A stretch of DNA of 64,000 nt from Dichetophora obliterata (taxonomy: Eukaryota > Arthropoda > Insecta > Diptera > Sciomyzidae). The first letter of the stretch is position 1, and every line of letters starts with the position of its first letter. A model generated the notes under the pieces. The model saw only the letters and a program-made list of their open reading frames with translations, was not told the origin of the DNA and made no database searches. The DNA lies in assembly GCA_963920525.1 (NCBI GenBank), contig OY986435.1, positions 227,495,293 to 227,559,292 on the forward strand, given 5' to 3'. A program made the position numbers and the translations under genes. Shown piece by piece: positions 22,948 to 35,777 of this stretch.

Positions 22948-24190
22948 TATACATATATTTAGTTATATTATATATGTATTAAGCCGGGTCGATTTGTGGG
23001 GAGGCAAAAAAATCGCCCATTGCTCAGTGAAAATCGTATTCTAGGGATCAAAATAAGAAACCTTGCCCGAGGAACTATACATCTAAAACGAGTTAAAATG
23101 CCCCAAGTTTTCCGTAGGGTAAAATTTTTAAAAATCCCTCTTTGACCCATTTACAGTGCCCCAATCGAGTCCAAATCTATGACCGACCCCTTCTAACTTT
23201 GGAGGGCCGAACGACCCATGACAGTGGCACACCCCCTGGAACCCCCTGGGGGATTCCCCATGCAAACATTTGTTTTAACTTTGTTTGTATGGGGAACAGC
23301 CCAGGGGTGTTTATTTATGTAAATAAACACTTTTTGTTAATAAAACTGTTTCAAGTTTTCTTCTAACTGTTATTCGTATAACTGTATTAACTGAAAAAGC
23401 CGCATAAGCGTATGGGCGTTTTCAATTATAAGTGACTGGTTGCACTTTACAACCACATCGTTGAAACGACTCGAGTCGAATCAACTATTTCAAGGACAAA
23501 AATTTCATACCACAAAAGCATTTTCAAACGTAACATTTTCTAAGTCCAAAAAGAGCTATATCTTCAAGAAATGTGCATGGATTTTCAAATTGAAACCTCT
23601 TTGAATATATACTTTCTTTTGATATCCATAAAGATTAGTTTTGTTGGACAATTTTTTCTAGTTTTGAACCCCTATAGCTTCTAAACTACCAAAGAGCGGC
23701 CCTTAAATTTTTCACTATTAGCTTTTTTAGCTCCAAATACACATGTTGAAAAACAAAAAATTAAAAAGGCTATTTTTGCTGAAGGCACACTGTTCCAACA
23801 ATTCAATTCAATTCATTCAAAAACTCAAACCGTCATAAAACATTTATATCGAAGAAACTAATAGAAGGTTTATATATACATATACATTCCGATTCTTAAT
23901 AATTTTTTCGAAATTATCGGAATCGGAAGTGAGTTTTCATTTTTAAAATAGTAAATAATGCCATAGCTTTTTTTATTACACTCATGAATATTGACGATTG
24001 ATGAACAAATTTGCATTAATTATTTCCAAAATGTTCTTCAACTTTATCTTAAAAATTTTAACTCCCTTTTCCAAAATATACATATTTAATAAAGCTTACC
24101 CAGCAATACAAAGTGTTGACACTGAAATTTCAAAATCAGTAGTGATAACCATCCCTTAATTAACAGATTGAAACCTAAAAGTGCAAAAAA
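22948..24190. other. Unrecognised, less AT-rich block
   Basis: 22980-23300 is noticeably richer in G and C than its surroundings, with CCCCCTGGAACCCCCTGGGGG near 23231. No coding similarity that I recognise. 23300-24190 is AT-rich and empty to me. Confidence 0.3.
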
Positions 24191-24193
24191 ATT

Positions 24194-24438
24194 AGGGGCA
24201 TTCACGGTTCAGTACACTTGCCTGTGCAGCTGACGATTTGTGAAGTTAGGTTTTCGTGAACCTATAATTTTTTCAAAGCTGTCAATATTTTCAATGTGCA
24301 TAACTGCTCAAGTTCTCAATTTTGAGGCTACAGTTGAAAAGCACTTGTGCAGATTTTGTGACGTAGATGTATTTTGTTTTTGCAAAGTGCACAAGTCCTC
24401 AACTGCACTGGCAAGTGCATTGAATCGTGAATACCCCT
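24194..24438. mobile_element. Inverted-repeat MITE, 245 bp
   Basis: Ends AGGGGCATTCACGGTTCA and (inverted) AGGGGTATTCACGATTCA; arms of about 48 bp continue CACTTGCC..TGCAG. Flanking ATT on both sides (24191-24193, 24439-24441) fits a 3-bp duplication. No coding. Confidence 0.75.
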
Positions 24439-24489
24439 ATTAAAACGTTATTTTTATTTACAATAATACGTTGAAACAAAAATAAAGTG

Positions 24490-24605
24490 TGTGAAAAAAT
24501 CCCACAAGAATTAAAAAATTCCTTATTGATTTAAAAAATCTTATGGGAATTTCCATTTCCCACAGCTAATAATATTACCCACAAATTTAAAATTTCCCAC
24601 AGAAC
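24490..24605. repeat. CCCACA-word degenerate repeat, locus 2
   Basis: ATCCCACA, TTTCCCACA and TACCCACA recur with AT-rich spacers, as at 19055-19170. It is followed by ACTGGCAACTAT. Confidence 0.4.
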
Positions 24606-25893
24606 TGGCAACTATTCAACGACGTTCACTTCAAGCATTCCCTTGCGAGAGCAGTCTTGAATTCGACGTTCAATGTTCTGTCTACCATCGTATTCGCTGG
24701 GAGTTAACCATTTCGTTTTCATTTCATTCCATTTTCCCATTGAAGAAAGTTTTTTTTTCTTTTCTTGTTTTTTTAACGAGCGGCGTTCGTGTGAATTCTG
24801 CCTTTGATTCTGCACGCATGTGCTGCCGACGTCTGCAGCACTGCATACGGCCTGCTGCCATCCGATTAGTGAGGGCATCTGTTGTATGAATGATTGTGTA
24901 CTTGTGTGTACATGTGTGCGCGAGCAAGCGAACGAACGATACAAAGTCGTTAGGCACACAACAACAATAGTGAACCAGCCAGTATACGTTGACGCATTGG
25001 GAAATTTTGTGTTGTTGGTATTTATGAGCTTTGTGTGCTGCCTGCTGCCCGCCGACCTACGCCGTGGGAAAATTCCTTAAGCGTGGGAAAATTGGGATTT
25101 CTCATGGGAATCTTCTGAATTGGTTTGTATAAAAGAGGGAATTTTAGGTAAACGTAGGGAAATTTGTAAAACATGAGCTACTGAGGTAAAACTGCTACTT
25201 TGCAGTCACTGCTTCTCACTGTGGTTGCTACTTTAAAATCACAGTGAAAAATACTTGTGATTGCTACTTTGGTATATTAAAGGGATTGATTCTGCAGTTT
25301 CCATATAATTTTAAAGATCTTGGTAAAAAGTAACTTAAGTTTCCTAATTATTCAGCAAAACAAGTAAAAATTAAACTGATTTTTGTTATTAAAACATATA
25401 TTTAAATTATGTAAAAATGACCTGATATCAATTTTACATATAAAATATAAATATGCATTTTTACAAGTGCGCGCAGAACTCACAATTGCAAATGAACACC
25501 AAAACTAACTACACGATTAAAATAGAACACATTAGCTAACGCATGAAATAGAGCACTAGGCTTGTCAAAAACAGCTGATGGCAAATTTGAAGCATAGCGA
25601 AATAAAACGAAGTTTGTGCAAGTGTTTGTTTTTAAATTTGATGTTTGTATTTGCCAAGACCTTCAACTAGCTTATCTTATTCTGTAATCGCCTTGCTGTA
25701 ATATACCAACCTTCCAGCTCCGAGCCTAATTAATACCAACAAATTGCGACTAAAGCAAGCCAAAGATTTGCTGCTGATGCTGCTATTAAAGCTGCTGCTC
25801 GATTTCTTTACATCTAAGATATTCTTTTGCACATAATTTCTTATCGCGTGTTTTTTTATCTTTATGATTAGCTTCAGCTTGTTTTGAAAACAT
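24606..25893. other. No gene recognised
   Basis: 24610-25090 is GC-balanced, but neither strand shows a conserved domain. 25063-25160 has inverted GTGGGAAAATT words related to the CCCACA arrays. 25200-25890 is AT-rich and empty. Confidence 0.3.
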
Positions 25894-26008
25894 TGGCTGA
25901 GTTCCTAAATGCATTTATGCAATGCATCAGTGTGTTTTATTTTGAATTGGTCCGAAGCTTATTAGCCAAAACTGTGCAACTATACTATTTTTTAAGAATA
26001 TCAATATA

Positions 26009-27592
26009 CACTCGGCGACAAAAAGAAAGCGCACTAGAATTTTTTTAAATTTTATTGAAAGCGATTAAAATTAAAAACTTGTATATAATATAAAGTAATT
26101 GGATTTAAAAACAAAAAGAAAATATATTGAAATTTCATTTATAAATCGAACTTATTGCTCAGAAAATATATCGGTCCAAATCATCCTAAGTTTATAAAAA
26201 TCCTGTGAAAAATGTAATCGGTTTGATTAAATTATAAAAATAAATATTAATAATAATAATAAATCCATTATTAAAACTAAATTACATTATTAATATTCAA
26301 TATAATATTATTATTAAGCTTTTAGCTTTGTATTTAAAAAAAGCATGTTCTTAAAATACTAATATTGAATATCAAATAAATAAATAATAAATAAAAAAAC
26401 AAAAATCTATTCAGTAGTACGACAAAAATATAGCAGAATACTACACAAAAGCAAGAAATTATAAGAAATAAATTTTTAATTTTTATAATATCAGTATTAA
26501 GTATTAAGTGGAGCCTCCATTTATTTTTTTTAAAACTTCAGTACCGAAATTCGGTAGTGATTAAAAAAGATTTTTTAAGTGTCCAATTCCAGCCCATACC
26601 ATTACTCATCTACCCCCGTGTTGACGACAACTTAGGATATGCTCTTTCTCCTCAAATCGTAGTAATAAAAAGACATACCATCCGGACCGTCGAGATTAAA
26701 TTTTTTCGTCAGTGATTAATACACAGTGCCATCATTTTCACCACTTAAAGTGATCTTCAGCAAACTTCAATCTTGCTGCTCGATGTTTCGCTTTAAAAGG
26801 CGGTTTTCTTTGTAATTTTTTGAGTTTGATTGTAGTTGATTTTTTTAAAATCCTTTGCACGTTGCGGATAAATGTTTTCACTCCAGCTGTTTCAGCAGTT
26901 TTTCTGGCAGTGAGGTTAGAATTTGAAGCTACCCGCAAAATGGCGCTATCATATCGGCGTGTAACCACTCTTGGAGATCCACTGCTAAAGACTTTACCAT
27001 AATTTTGTTGGTTTTTAAGTAAATTTGTAATCACTTTACAACTTTTATATTTGTTTTTTATCGGATTATTAACACTTACTAAACTCAATCCATCATAATG
27101 CATCATAAAACACATTGACGACGACAGCAACAGTGCGTCAAATGTCAAATTATTTTTCCATGCTTTTCTTATGGAGGTGAAAGTGGTGAAAATGTTGCAA
27201 CGACAATGAGTGATTGCAACAAAGTCGCTGTCGTCGGTTTAGAATTTTTCCTAATTTGACGTGCGACAACAGAGCAATATAAGTGTTTGTGTATACGTGA
27301 ATGAAACAATCTAATGATACTTCCAGATTGTTGATTCTTTCTTCATGTTGTTTCGCACTGTTGCAGTCGTCGTCAGTGCGTTCAGTACATAATGTGCTAT
27401 CATTTTGTCGCAGCATTTTTTCATTTTTTGTAAACTAACGGTATTCCTCTCAAAATTTTTAATCAATGTGTACTTAAAATACCAAAATAGCAGCACCACA
27501 TGACTTATTACACCTAGAGAAATAACTTAAACGTTCAAAGTAAATTGTATATTTGGGGAAATGTTCAAGTGCTAACTTTTTGTCGCGGACTG
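26009..27592 (-). mobile_element. Tc1/mariner element, second family, decayed
   Basis: Flanked by TA (26007-26008, 27593-27594). Ends CACTCGGCGACAAAAAG and (inverted) CAGTCCGCGACAAAAAG. The interior is AT-rich with a transposase remnant on the minus strand. Insertion into the family A MITE is unambiguous because the host sequence continues on both sides. Confidence 0.88.
26690..27148 (-). pseudogene. Tc1-like transposase N-terminal remnant
   Basis: The frame 26738-27148 contains GSPRVVTRRYDSAILRVASN, a helix-turn-helix with ARKTAETAGV and RNVQRILKK, then AKHRAARLKFAEDHF. It runs into stops; a DEKKFNLDGPD-like catalytic block is recognisable only as KKFNLDGPDGMS near 26690. The last two catalytic residues are not found. 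Confidence 0.8.
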
Positions 27593-28289
27593 TAGTTGCA
27601 CAGTTTTCGTAATCAAACTTAGCACCATTTTAAATTAAAACTCACTGATATATAGCATAAATGCATTTAGCAACTCAGCCATATACTATTTAATAAAACA
27701 AAAAAAGCTTTTACAGCTACATTAACGAACGACCAAATACTTTTCTAAGAGCTTCTTATAACGAATCACTTGACACTTAGAAACAACCTCGCTCTTTTTG
27801 AGACAACTTTTTGACAACTGTAACAAAATTTATGGTGCGGTTAAAAAAACGGCTTCCACCTGGATAATTACACCATGGCAGTCATGTCAGTGATTTTGTG
27901 TCAGGGTTGTCACACAAGAAAAATTTTTTCTACCAAAAATTTAACAAACTTAAAAAAAAAATTACCAAATTGTGGACCAATTTAAATTAGTTAAGGTGGT
28001 CTAGCGCTTGAAAATTTGAGATATTTTTAGGGTTTTTTTAAAAGTTAAAATACTGAATTAATAAATTTCAGATTATGTTCAAAATGGCGCCCAATGACAC
28101 ACTCTCAAAGAAAAGGGCTGGGGAGGTGTTGTAGATTTGGACTCTTCTATTTGTCTGAAAAATAAAAACCAAGATTATTATTTATCACTATGAGTGCGGT
28201 TATTGACGGAACGAAAAAAAAAACAATATGTTGGAAATTTACAGCTTTTGAAATATAAGTTCTAAAAACAGATTTTTTTTGCAGGTTAT

Positions 28290-28965
28290 TTACAAACCTA
28301 TTCTGGCAAAGTAACAATAGTTACCCAGTATTTTTAATATTTCTATGTGTTTGTTGTAATTCTTTGATTTAAAAAAAAATTTTAAGCTCAAAAACAATAA
28401 ATCCTAAATTTTTCTTCTCCCAGTTATCTCATGTTTAATCATTATCTTTATACTTCGTTATGTTTAATTTAGCCCTAAGTTTAGTTTTAAGTGTTCTGTT
28501 TAGTTTTTAAGTATATTTAAATATGAGAGACAACACGTCTCAACGCCACAAGTAATGTCGGTAGCAAGTATTCTTTTTCCACTTTATACACAACATCACA
28601 ATTATATGTATTCCCATTCGTTAGTCACTACAGCTGGTTGCTTTCACTCTCTCTAATACTTTGGAGTAACACAACTATAGTTCTAAGTTTTCCTGTCAAA
28701 GTATTTATTAAGAATTGTCTCATTGTAAAAGGTTATAAAGAAAAGTCTCAATAAAAATGAAATTAACTTCTTGTAATTTTTTGATTTCAAAACAAAATTT
28801 GAAGCTAAAAAAACTAAATTTTTATTGAAATTGTCACTATCTAAAAAGAAGGTGACAATTTTTATTAAAATGTGTTATTTTTGAGTTTCAAATTTTGTTT
28901 ATTACAACAAACACATAGAAATTTAATAATACTGGGTAACAATTGCCACTTTGCCAGAATAGGGC
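28290..28965. repeat. Inverted pair with a third copy at 29070-29116
   Basis: CTATTCTGGCAAAGTAACAA..GTTACCCAGTAT..TTTCTATGTGTTTGTTGTAAT at about 28300-28360 returns inverted at about 28905-28960, and again as ACAACAAACACATAG..ACTGGGTAACAAT at 29075-29116, where a hAT element begins. MITE-like; no coding. Confidence 0.5.
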
Positions 28966-29116
28966 TGTAAATTAAAATATGAAAAAAAAATTGTCACCTG
29001 CTTTTCAGATTAGTGAAAATATCATTAAAAAATTTTGTTTCTGTGGTTTCAAATTTTATTTTGAAAACAAAAATTACAACAAACACATAGAAATATTAAA
29101 AATACTGGGTAACAAT

Positions 29117-30778
29117 CACGGCCGTAGCCAGGGGGTGCTGGGGGCAGCTGAGCACCCCCAAAAGTTTTCCGAGCTCCCCCAAAAACTATGCTACTTTTCA
29201 AAATTTTAACAGAAAAGTTTTCAGAATTCAATTTATGAAAAGAAGCTCTCAACAGAAAAGATTGAAGTAAAATTTAGGCGCCAATTTCTGTTGTATACAC
29301 GCAAAGCTAATTACTAAAGGTTAACGCAGTATACATCTTTCTGCTATGGTTGCGTGGAAAGAACATTCTTTAAGTATTGAAAATAATCTAGAAATTTCGA
29401 GCCTTCTTAATAACACTGTCCTTGAAAAGCGACAATATGATGTCAAAGGGATTGTTTCTACAATTTGTTTCTGGCCAAGAGTAAGCTGCCTTTTCGAGAA
29501 AATGGGTTTTTGACGAAGAAAATTAAGAGTCAAGACTGCTTCATAATATGTTTGAAGTTTGAAGACATGATCGAAAAGCACAAAAACTTAAAGATATGTC
29601 AAGATGGTATGCCTACCAATGCTGTCTATACATCGTTGCAAACGCAAAATAAAATCATAAATATTATTACAAATTGTTTCCAAGAAATAAATGCTAATGA
29701 GCTAAATCATATTTAGCATTGATTGCAGATACGACAGATAGGAACAGACCACAGTTTCTCTGCTTTTCGAGCAACGTTGTCAGTACATTACAAAGCAATT
29801 GTTGTAATTCAAAATGACTTTGGACACTTGATCTTTTTCAAGACACCGGAATTTCATCTTGGTGCAGATGAAATGCTTTTAGCTGTTAGACTGCTGGGTT
29901 TTCTTGCAAAATATTGGGAATAATAGAAACAGCAAACAAAATTTTGAAAACATAAAAGTGATCTTAGCAATGAGTCTGCATTAACACAGTGTCTGCACTT
30001 ACAATATTTGATTGCATGCGAACTTTCAAATAGAATTTCATGATATCCAGATTCCATGCAATAATATTTAGGTGGGCACTTCATGTCATGAAATTTCATT
30101 TTTAAATTGCTTATAAAAGTTTATTAAATTCATAATTGCATCCATTCGCCATTACATTTCATGTTTTTTCACTTTTTTTAATGCTATTGCAATATTTTTT
30201 GGTTGAAAGGTTCTTTAAAGTGCACACACTTACATATTTTATTGAAAATTTACATATTTCAAGAGATGAATTTCATGATATGAGCAATTTCATGAGCAGT
30301 ATTGCACTTGCGATATTGCTCATTAAATTCAATTTGACAGTTCGCATGCAATAAAATAATGCAAGTGTAGACACTGTGTAAGGCGCATTTATTATGAATT
30401 AATTGACTCAAGTACTTCAGATATTGATCAATGTTTTGAGAAAAATAATGACGACTTAAAAGCTGTTAACGACTTTTAAGCACAAATTTTGAATTCGATG
30501 CATTAAATAAAATTAAATTGTCGTTCCGAGAAGAATTTTCCTTTGTCAAAACTTTAGTGGCCAACGAAAAATGCAAACCTTTATCGCATGTCAAAATCGA
30601 GAATTGATTCGATACGACAATCCTCAATGACCAATTAACGATTGAGTGGTTTTATATTCCTTGGTTTCAAAAGAAAAGATTGGGTGTATGCATTGCAAAT
30701 AGATGTTATCTATGAATAAATAGTTATTTATTTTCTTGAAAAGTTAGCTCCCCCAAAAACTTGCTCAGCACCCAAAAA
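29117..30778 (+). mobile_element. hAT-Tip100-like transposon relic
   Basis: The left end CACGGCCGTAGCCAGGGGG, followed by an internal G-tract/C-tract foldback (GGGGGTGCT..AGCACCCCC), is typical of hAT-Tip100. Coding debris on the plus strand (29465-29920) reads GIVSTICF, then QNKIINIITNCFQEINANELNHI and an IADTTDR-like word, recalling the region before the first catalytic Asp of ZMYM/hAT-Tip100 transposases. The right end (30745-30775) carries AGCTCCCCCAAAAACTTGCTCAGCACCC but lacks the outer TIR. A MITE (29985-30378) interrupts it. Confidence 0.6.
29985..30378. mobile_element. 394-bp MITE with TAA duplication
   Basis: Ends CACAGTGTCTGCACTTACA and (inverted) CACAGTGTCTACACTTGCA; arms of about 50 bp include TTGCATGCGAAC and TCAAATWGAATTT. 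TAA occurs at 29982-29984 and 30379-30381. A trinucleotide TWA target is characteristic of PIF/Harbinger. Confidence 0.85.
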
Positions 30779-31500
30779 ACCACTTCCAATAATAGGATCT
30801 TTAAGCACTTAATTTTAAAACAGTTTTCCTAAGTAGGGACTCTCTATTCTACTTATTTTTTACTCAATACCTTTTTCTTCTCTGTTTCTTTGTCATACTT
30901 TTGTATTCTTTTATTGTTCCATTTTTTTATTTTTTTAATGTATAATAATATCTTACATAAGCATTGTTTAATTTTATTTTATTTAATTGATTGTTGTTGT
31001 TTATTTTGTCTTTTTCGGGCTCTCAAAAGATGTTAATATCTTATTTGCCAACATTTTATATCCTAAATAAAAAATTAATAAAAACTTTGTCATTCATAGC
31101 TGCACTGGAAGAACCGCTTAGCAAACATTTTTCAACAGAGCTTATATCGCACCCGAATTAACCTCTTGAGTGTATGCGCTGGTTCTATTATTAATCCTAC
31201 CAACATTTCTTTCAAAGATCACCCGCAAACAGTCAGCTTTTTGGGACCTCCTACAAAAAACTCAATAAATGAAGAAAATTGCCGGAAATAGTTCTTAGCT
31301 GTTATTACCCCTGAGATGATTCTTAGATGAGTCAAATGTATAAGATGGTCCTATTATGTTTTCAACCTCAACATTGAAGCGCATCAATGTCTAAAATTCA
31401 ATCTTGCATCATGTTCTTCCATCTCTTATAATTTAGCATTTATTTAAGAAACTTTCTTTTCACGATTATGTTTCATGTCAAAGGTCACCAATCTAAAATT
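30779..31500. other. AT-rich, no gene
   Basis: No domain, repeat or inverted pair recognised, apart from T-rich tracts. Confidence 0.3.
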
Positions 31501-31502
31501 CA

Positions 31503-32560
31503 ATTATATTTATTTATATATTTATTTAGTTATTTCATCAATCAGAGACTTAACTCTTACAGACTACTTAACAATTATTATAATTAGGAAAAGGCTTAAA
31601 AAATTAATAAGAATAAAATACAGTGAGTATATTTACATTAAATGAGATCATCTGAATACTAAAATATACAGGTTTTGAATATAATTTGTAACTTATAGTA
31701 ACAGCTTTATACATAATTAAAATCAGAAATAAGATGAAGGAGAGTGGATTACGCATCCTGGCTCATGAGAACATTGTATAGGGTACTCTTGAAGCACTCA
31801 CGAGACCCCGTCTTAAATATATCAATTAAGGAAATAATTTCATTAGCAGCTCTAATGCAGCGAGAAAGAGGTTCGTTCTGTCCATATACAGTTCTGTGAA
31901 AAGTTTCATGGAAATGGAACTGACCCCGAAGCCGCCTCGAGGGTATATGAAAGGAAAACATACCCAACAGATTTGGGCAATCGATGTTGTGATGAAGGAT
32001 ATCTCTGAGAAAAATGATTGATGACCCTCTTCTTCTGCAATTCAGAGAACTTAATCCAATAAGATCACACCTGATTCTTTAAGGAGGGGGCTCGGGTAGG
32101 TTCCAGTTTAATTGGTAAAACATAAATCTTGTGAATTTTCTCTGAATTTTTTCGATTCTTACAGAATGCAGGGGTCCTATTCTGTAATTGTGAGTTTTAA
32201 AGTGTTTAGTTTTCAGTCGGTGAATTCAGTCAGAAAGAGTCTACACTTTAAAACTCACAGTTAGAGAATAGGGCCCCAGGTGAGTAGATAGGTTTCAAAT
32301 AATAGAGGTGAGTAATCAAGGTGAGGCCTGACCAGCGATGCATATAGAGACTTTAGGATGTGCGGATCATGAAACTCTTTTCTATTGCGCATTAGAAAAC
32401 CGAGCAAAGCATTTGCTTTATTAACAATGAAGTCGATGTGGTCTCCAAAGTTTAGTTGGGGGTGAAGAATTATTCCTAGGTTTTTTTTAAGAAAAGCTCT
32501 CTCAAGTGTCTTTAGAAAATAGACGATCAACGCTCATGGTCATGTTTCTGCACATCTATG
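31503..32560 (-). mobile_element. LINE 3' part (Jockey/CR1-like), minus strand
   Basis: The (TATTTATT)n tract at 31503-31535 is the reverse of an (AATA)n tail. Frames give LERAFLKKNLGIILHPQLNF...ANALLGFLMRNRKEF and ASLVRPHLDYSPLLFE, then IEKIQRKFTRF, the C-terminal part of a non-LTR polymerase downstream of YADD. Related to, but distinct from, the LINE at 32777-36185. A palindromic element (32169-32279) splits the frame. Confidence 0.75.
32169..32279. mobile_element. Palindromic mini-element with GGGGCC-type ends
   Basis: 111 bp. Arms CAGGGGTCCTATTCT..GTGAGTTTTAAAGTG and (inverted) CTGGGGCCCTATTCT..GTGAGTTTTAAAGTG, with a loop of about 45 bp. It lies within a LINE reading frame, so it is an insertion. 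No clear duplication. Confidence 0.65.
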
Positions 32561-33216
32561 GTGCAGTACATTTCGAATGATATACGTTTCATTATCTTTT
32601 TTCTAAAATAAATATTAAATAAGCGTACGACAACTTTTCCTGTTCACGCATTTATATATAAGATTAAAGCTTTTGTCTTATCACATCTTATGGTAAAACG
32701 ATATTATATTTTAACCGCCAAAATTCACATAATCAGATTTGACTTTTTCCAAAAAAGCCGTAGAAAATATTGAAGAATATTTATTTATTTATTTATTTAA
32801 ATTCAGTCAATGTACAAAGTTCTTACAGACTAGCAATAAATATAATAAGATTATAGAGAGAAGAGCAAAATATACTATACAAAAATAAATTAAAACTAAC
32901 AATTTTGTATAAAGCAATACATTAAAAATGACAATTCAATAATTGCTTCATAGCACATTTAGGCATGAGAAATCAACATTACACTTAGATGCTAATATGT
33001 TAAAATTTAATAATGCTCTGTACAGCGGAGAATTCATAGCATAGTTTGTTCTGCGAGTATCTAAATAGAATACATCCGAATTTCTTAAACTTCTTGATGG
33101 AACGTTAAAATTAATTAGTTCAAGCAACGAAGGACAATCAAGAGCCCCCGATATAAGATCAGAGATGAATAAAAGTGAAGCAATTATTCGTCGATTTTGA
33201 AGAGATTTTAAATGTA

Positions 33217-34727
33217 TCAGTAAACATCGCGCATTATAAATGGGAATAGGATCCTCAAAATTAAGAGCTCTAGGGCAAAACGAATGAATTTCTTTTGTAC
33301 GCGTTCAAGACGTATGATATGAGTATCATAAAAAGGACTCCAAATGAGAGAGGCGTATTCTAGCTTTGACCGAACTAATGAAGTATAGATTGCTTTTAAA
33401 GTGTAGGCATCTAAAAAATTTGAGCTATTTCGCCGAAGAAAGGCTAATAAGGCATAAGCTTTGGGAATAATGTAATCCAAGTGGCCTACAAAAGAGAATT
33501 TAGCATCGAACATTACGCCTAGGTCCTTAACTTCTTTAACACAGATTAGCGGAAGGTTAGACAATGCATAAGAGGTGGGTCTGGGGCTATTTGACTTAGA
33601 GTACGTGGCATAAACACATTTATCAAAATTAAGAGAAAGTCGGTTTTTTACACACCAATTTTAAACAGCATTAATGTCAGACTGCAGTAGAAATGAATCC
33701 AATAAATTATTAATTTTTAGAAAAATTTTGATATCATCTGCAAAAAGTAAACATTTAGAGTGCACACAACATTTGTTATATCATTGATGAATAATATAAA
33801 TAATAGCGGCACCAAAATACGTCCTTGCGGCACTCCTGATGTTGCTACAAACGCAAGGGAGCTGAAATTTTAAATTTTTACAAAACTTTTTCTGTTAATC
33901 AGATACGAGCTTAACCATTTTAGGACTTTAGAATGGAGACCGAGTTTAGCTAATTTATTAATCAATAAAGAATGGGAAACTTTGTCAAACGCTTTAGAAA
34001 AATCTGTGTAAGCTGTATCGACTTGACAGCCTGAGACAAAAGCTGAAATGCAATATTCCGAAAAACAAGCAAGGTTTGTTACCGTCGAGCGACATGGAAC
34101 AAAGCCATGTTGAAACGGTGAAATAAGACTTTTAACTGCAAAAAATAATATTTGTTTAACTATATATTCAAAGAGCTTTGACGAAGTCGATAGTTTCGAA
34201 ATAGGCCTATAGTTAGCAATGTTATTTTTGTTGCCAGATTTGAAAATTGGTGTAATCGATGACATCTTCCAATCAGATAAAAATATACCCGCATCAAGAG
34301 ATTTATTGAAAATTAATTTAAGTGGTTTTACAAGGGAAAGACAGCAATTTTTAAAAAGAAAAGCGGAAAACCCATCAATATCTGACTTCATAGAATATTT
34401 TAGATTACGAATACCATCCAAAACGTCAAGGTCAGTTAAAGTTAAGGATCCCAAATCAATGGAATGAAAAACTTCACAATCATATTCCCCAGCATAGTCA
34501 GTGATAGGTTCAAAATTATTCTGAAAATATTCGGCAAACAGATTTACAGTTTCTTGGCCAGAATTTGAATTTTTATTCATATAAAACATAGAATTAGGAA
34601 TATTAGATGTCTTCCTTTTAGAATTTATGTAACTCCAAAATGCTTTAGGGTTAGATATAATATTTGTCTCAACTCTCAGAATATATTGCTTGTACAGATA
34701 ATTATTAAGAAAATTAAATTCCCTCAT
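33217..34727 (-). pseudogene. LINE reverse transcriptase and C-terminal region
   Basis: The frame 33870-34727 has MREFNFLN, ITPIFKSGNKNNIANYRPIS, FQHGFVPCRSTVTNL and YTDFSKAFDKVSHSLL. After a frame change near 33870, SGVPQGRILVPLLFILF and a FADD catalytic box (FFADDIKIF, about 33725-33755) follow in another frame, then VKDLGVMFDAKFSF and LEYASLIWSP. At least two disruptions; otherwise well preserved. Confidence 0.85.
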
Positions 34728-35712
34728 AAAATGACGATATTTATGAAAAAATCAATGTTTTTAGTAGCAAGATATTTCTTATAAAATTTATTTCTGCGAT
34801 TTTTTAACTTAATAAGCCCAGGCGTATACCAGGGAATTTTGAAAGATTTCCTTATAATGCGCGGAATACAGTGCAGGCAAATATTTTGCAATTTAGATTT
34901 AAATAAATTAAAATCATCTTCAATATTTATGGCATTAAGCTCACAGTTCCAATTTATGTCACAAATCATGCTATTTACGAGGTCAAAGTAACAATTTTTA
35001 AAGTTAAATTCAAACTTATTAGATTTCTGAATTAAAAATGAGTAAAAGCCTAACTCGATGGAAAGCGCAATATGATGCATATTAGATATAGATTCACATA
35101 TGCTAAAATTAATATTATTACTAATGTAAACTAAATCAAGAATTTTATTTAATTTATTAAAACAACTATTAATTTGTATAAGACCTAAATAAAAAAGGCT
35201 ATCTATGACAAAAACCTCAAGATCAGTATAAACATTTGAAGGAATTAGACCGATATCCTTGCTAATAAAAGACCAAGTCACTTTACTTAAATTAAAATCC
35301 CCAAGAACGCATAGCTGATTATCACCTAGATGCTTGGCTTCCAAATAGCAAATGTTATCAATTGGGATTTATATAAATCAATTGAGCTAGTAGGAGGAAT
35401 GTATGAAACACATACATAAAGAGCATCCAAAATACCATTAATCCTGACGCAAAGCTGGTCCAAAAGTGAATAGGAGATTTCCAGGGGGACTACTGAGACT
35501 TGCAACGTACGTTTGGCAGCAATCAGGACACCTCCACCACGCCGGCAACCGGTTTTAACAGCATCGCGATCTTTCCGAAAGACCTGGTATAGATTATGAT
35601 CAAAAAATTCGTTGTCGTAAAAATCATCATTTAGCCAAGTTTCAGTTAAGGCAATCACATCAAATTCGCACTGAGATGAAGCAGCAAAAGTAGTTGACGA
35701 TTTAGTTCGCAA
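34724..35712 (-). pseudogene. LINE APE-type endonuclease
   Basis: Two overlapping frames. 35326-35712 carries ALTETWLND and KTGCRRGGGVLIAAKR; 34724-35344 carries CVLGDFNLSKVTW, DLVYISN and IPRIIRKSFKIPWYTPGL. Together these are the motifs of an apurinic-like LINE endonuclease, with one frame change near 35330. Confidence 0.82.
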
Positions 35713-35777
35713 GCCGGAGACGTTGTGATAAAAAACTTTTAAACGCAGATTATCATTATAAGAATTTCCAATTAAAT

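Larger units (their letters stand above)
25894..27688. mobile_element. MITE family A, second copy, split by a Tc1 element
   Basis: The left part (25894-26008) matches 7489 onward (GGCTGAG, AATGCATCAGTGTG, CCGAAGCTTATT); the right part (27593-27688) is the inverted end (TTGCACAGTTTTCG to CTCAGCC). The Tc1 element 26009-27592 lies between, at a TA. Confidence 0.75.

Noticed and set aside
19024..24635. A single large transposon bounded by the CCCACA arrays at 19.05 and 24.5 kb
   Set aside because: The arrays run in the same orientation at both places, the short ACTGGCA/TGCCAGT match at the edges is weak, and no consistent target duplication is visible.
24612..25080. Overlapping frames on both strands (86-115 codons)
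   Set aside because: No motif, no splice logic and mutually overlapping; probably chance in a GC-balanced stretch.
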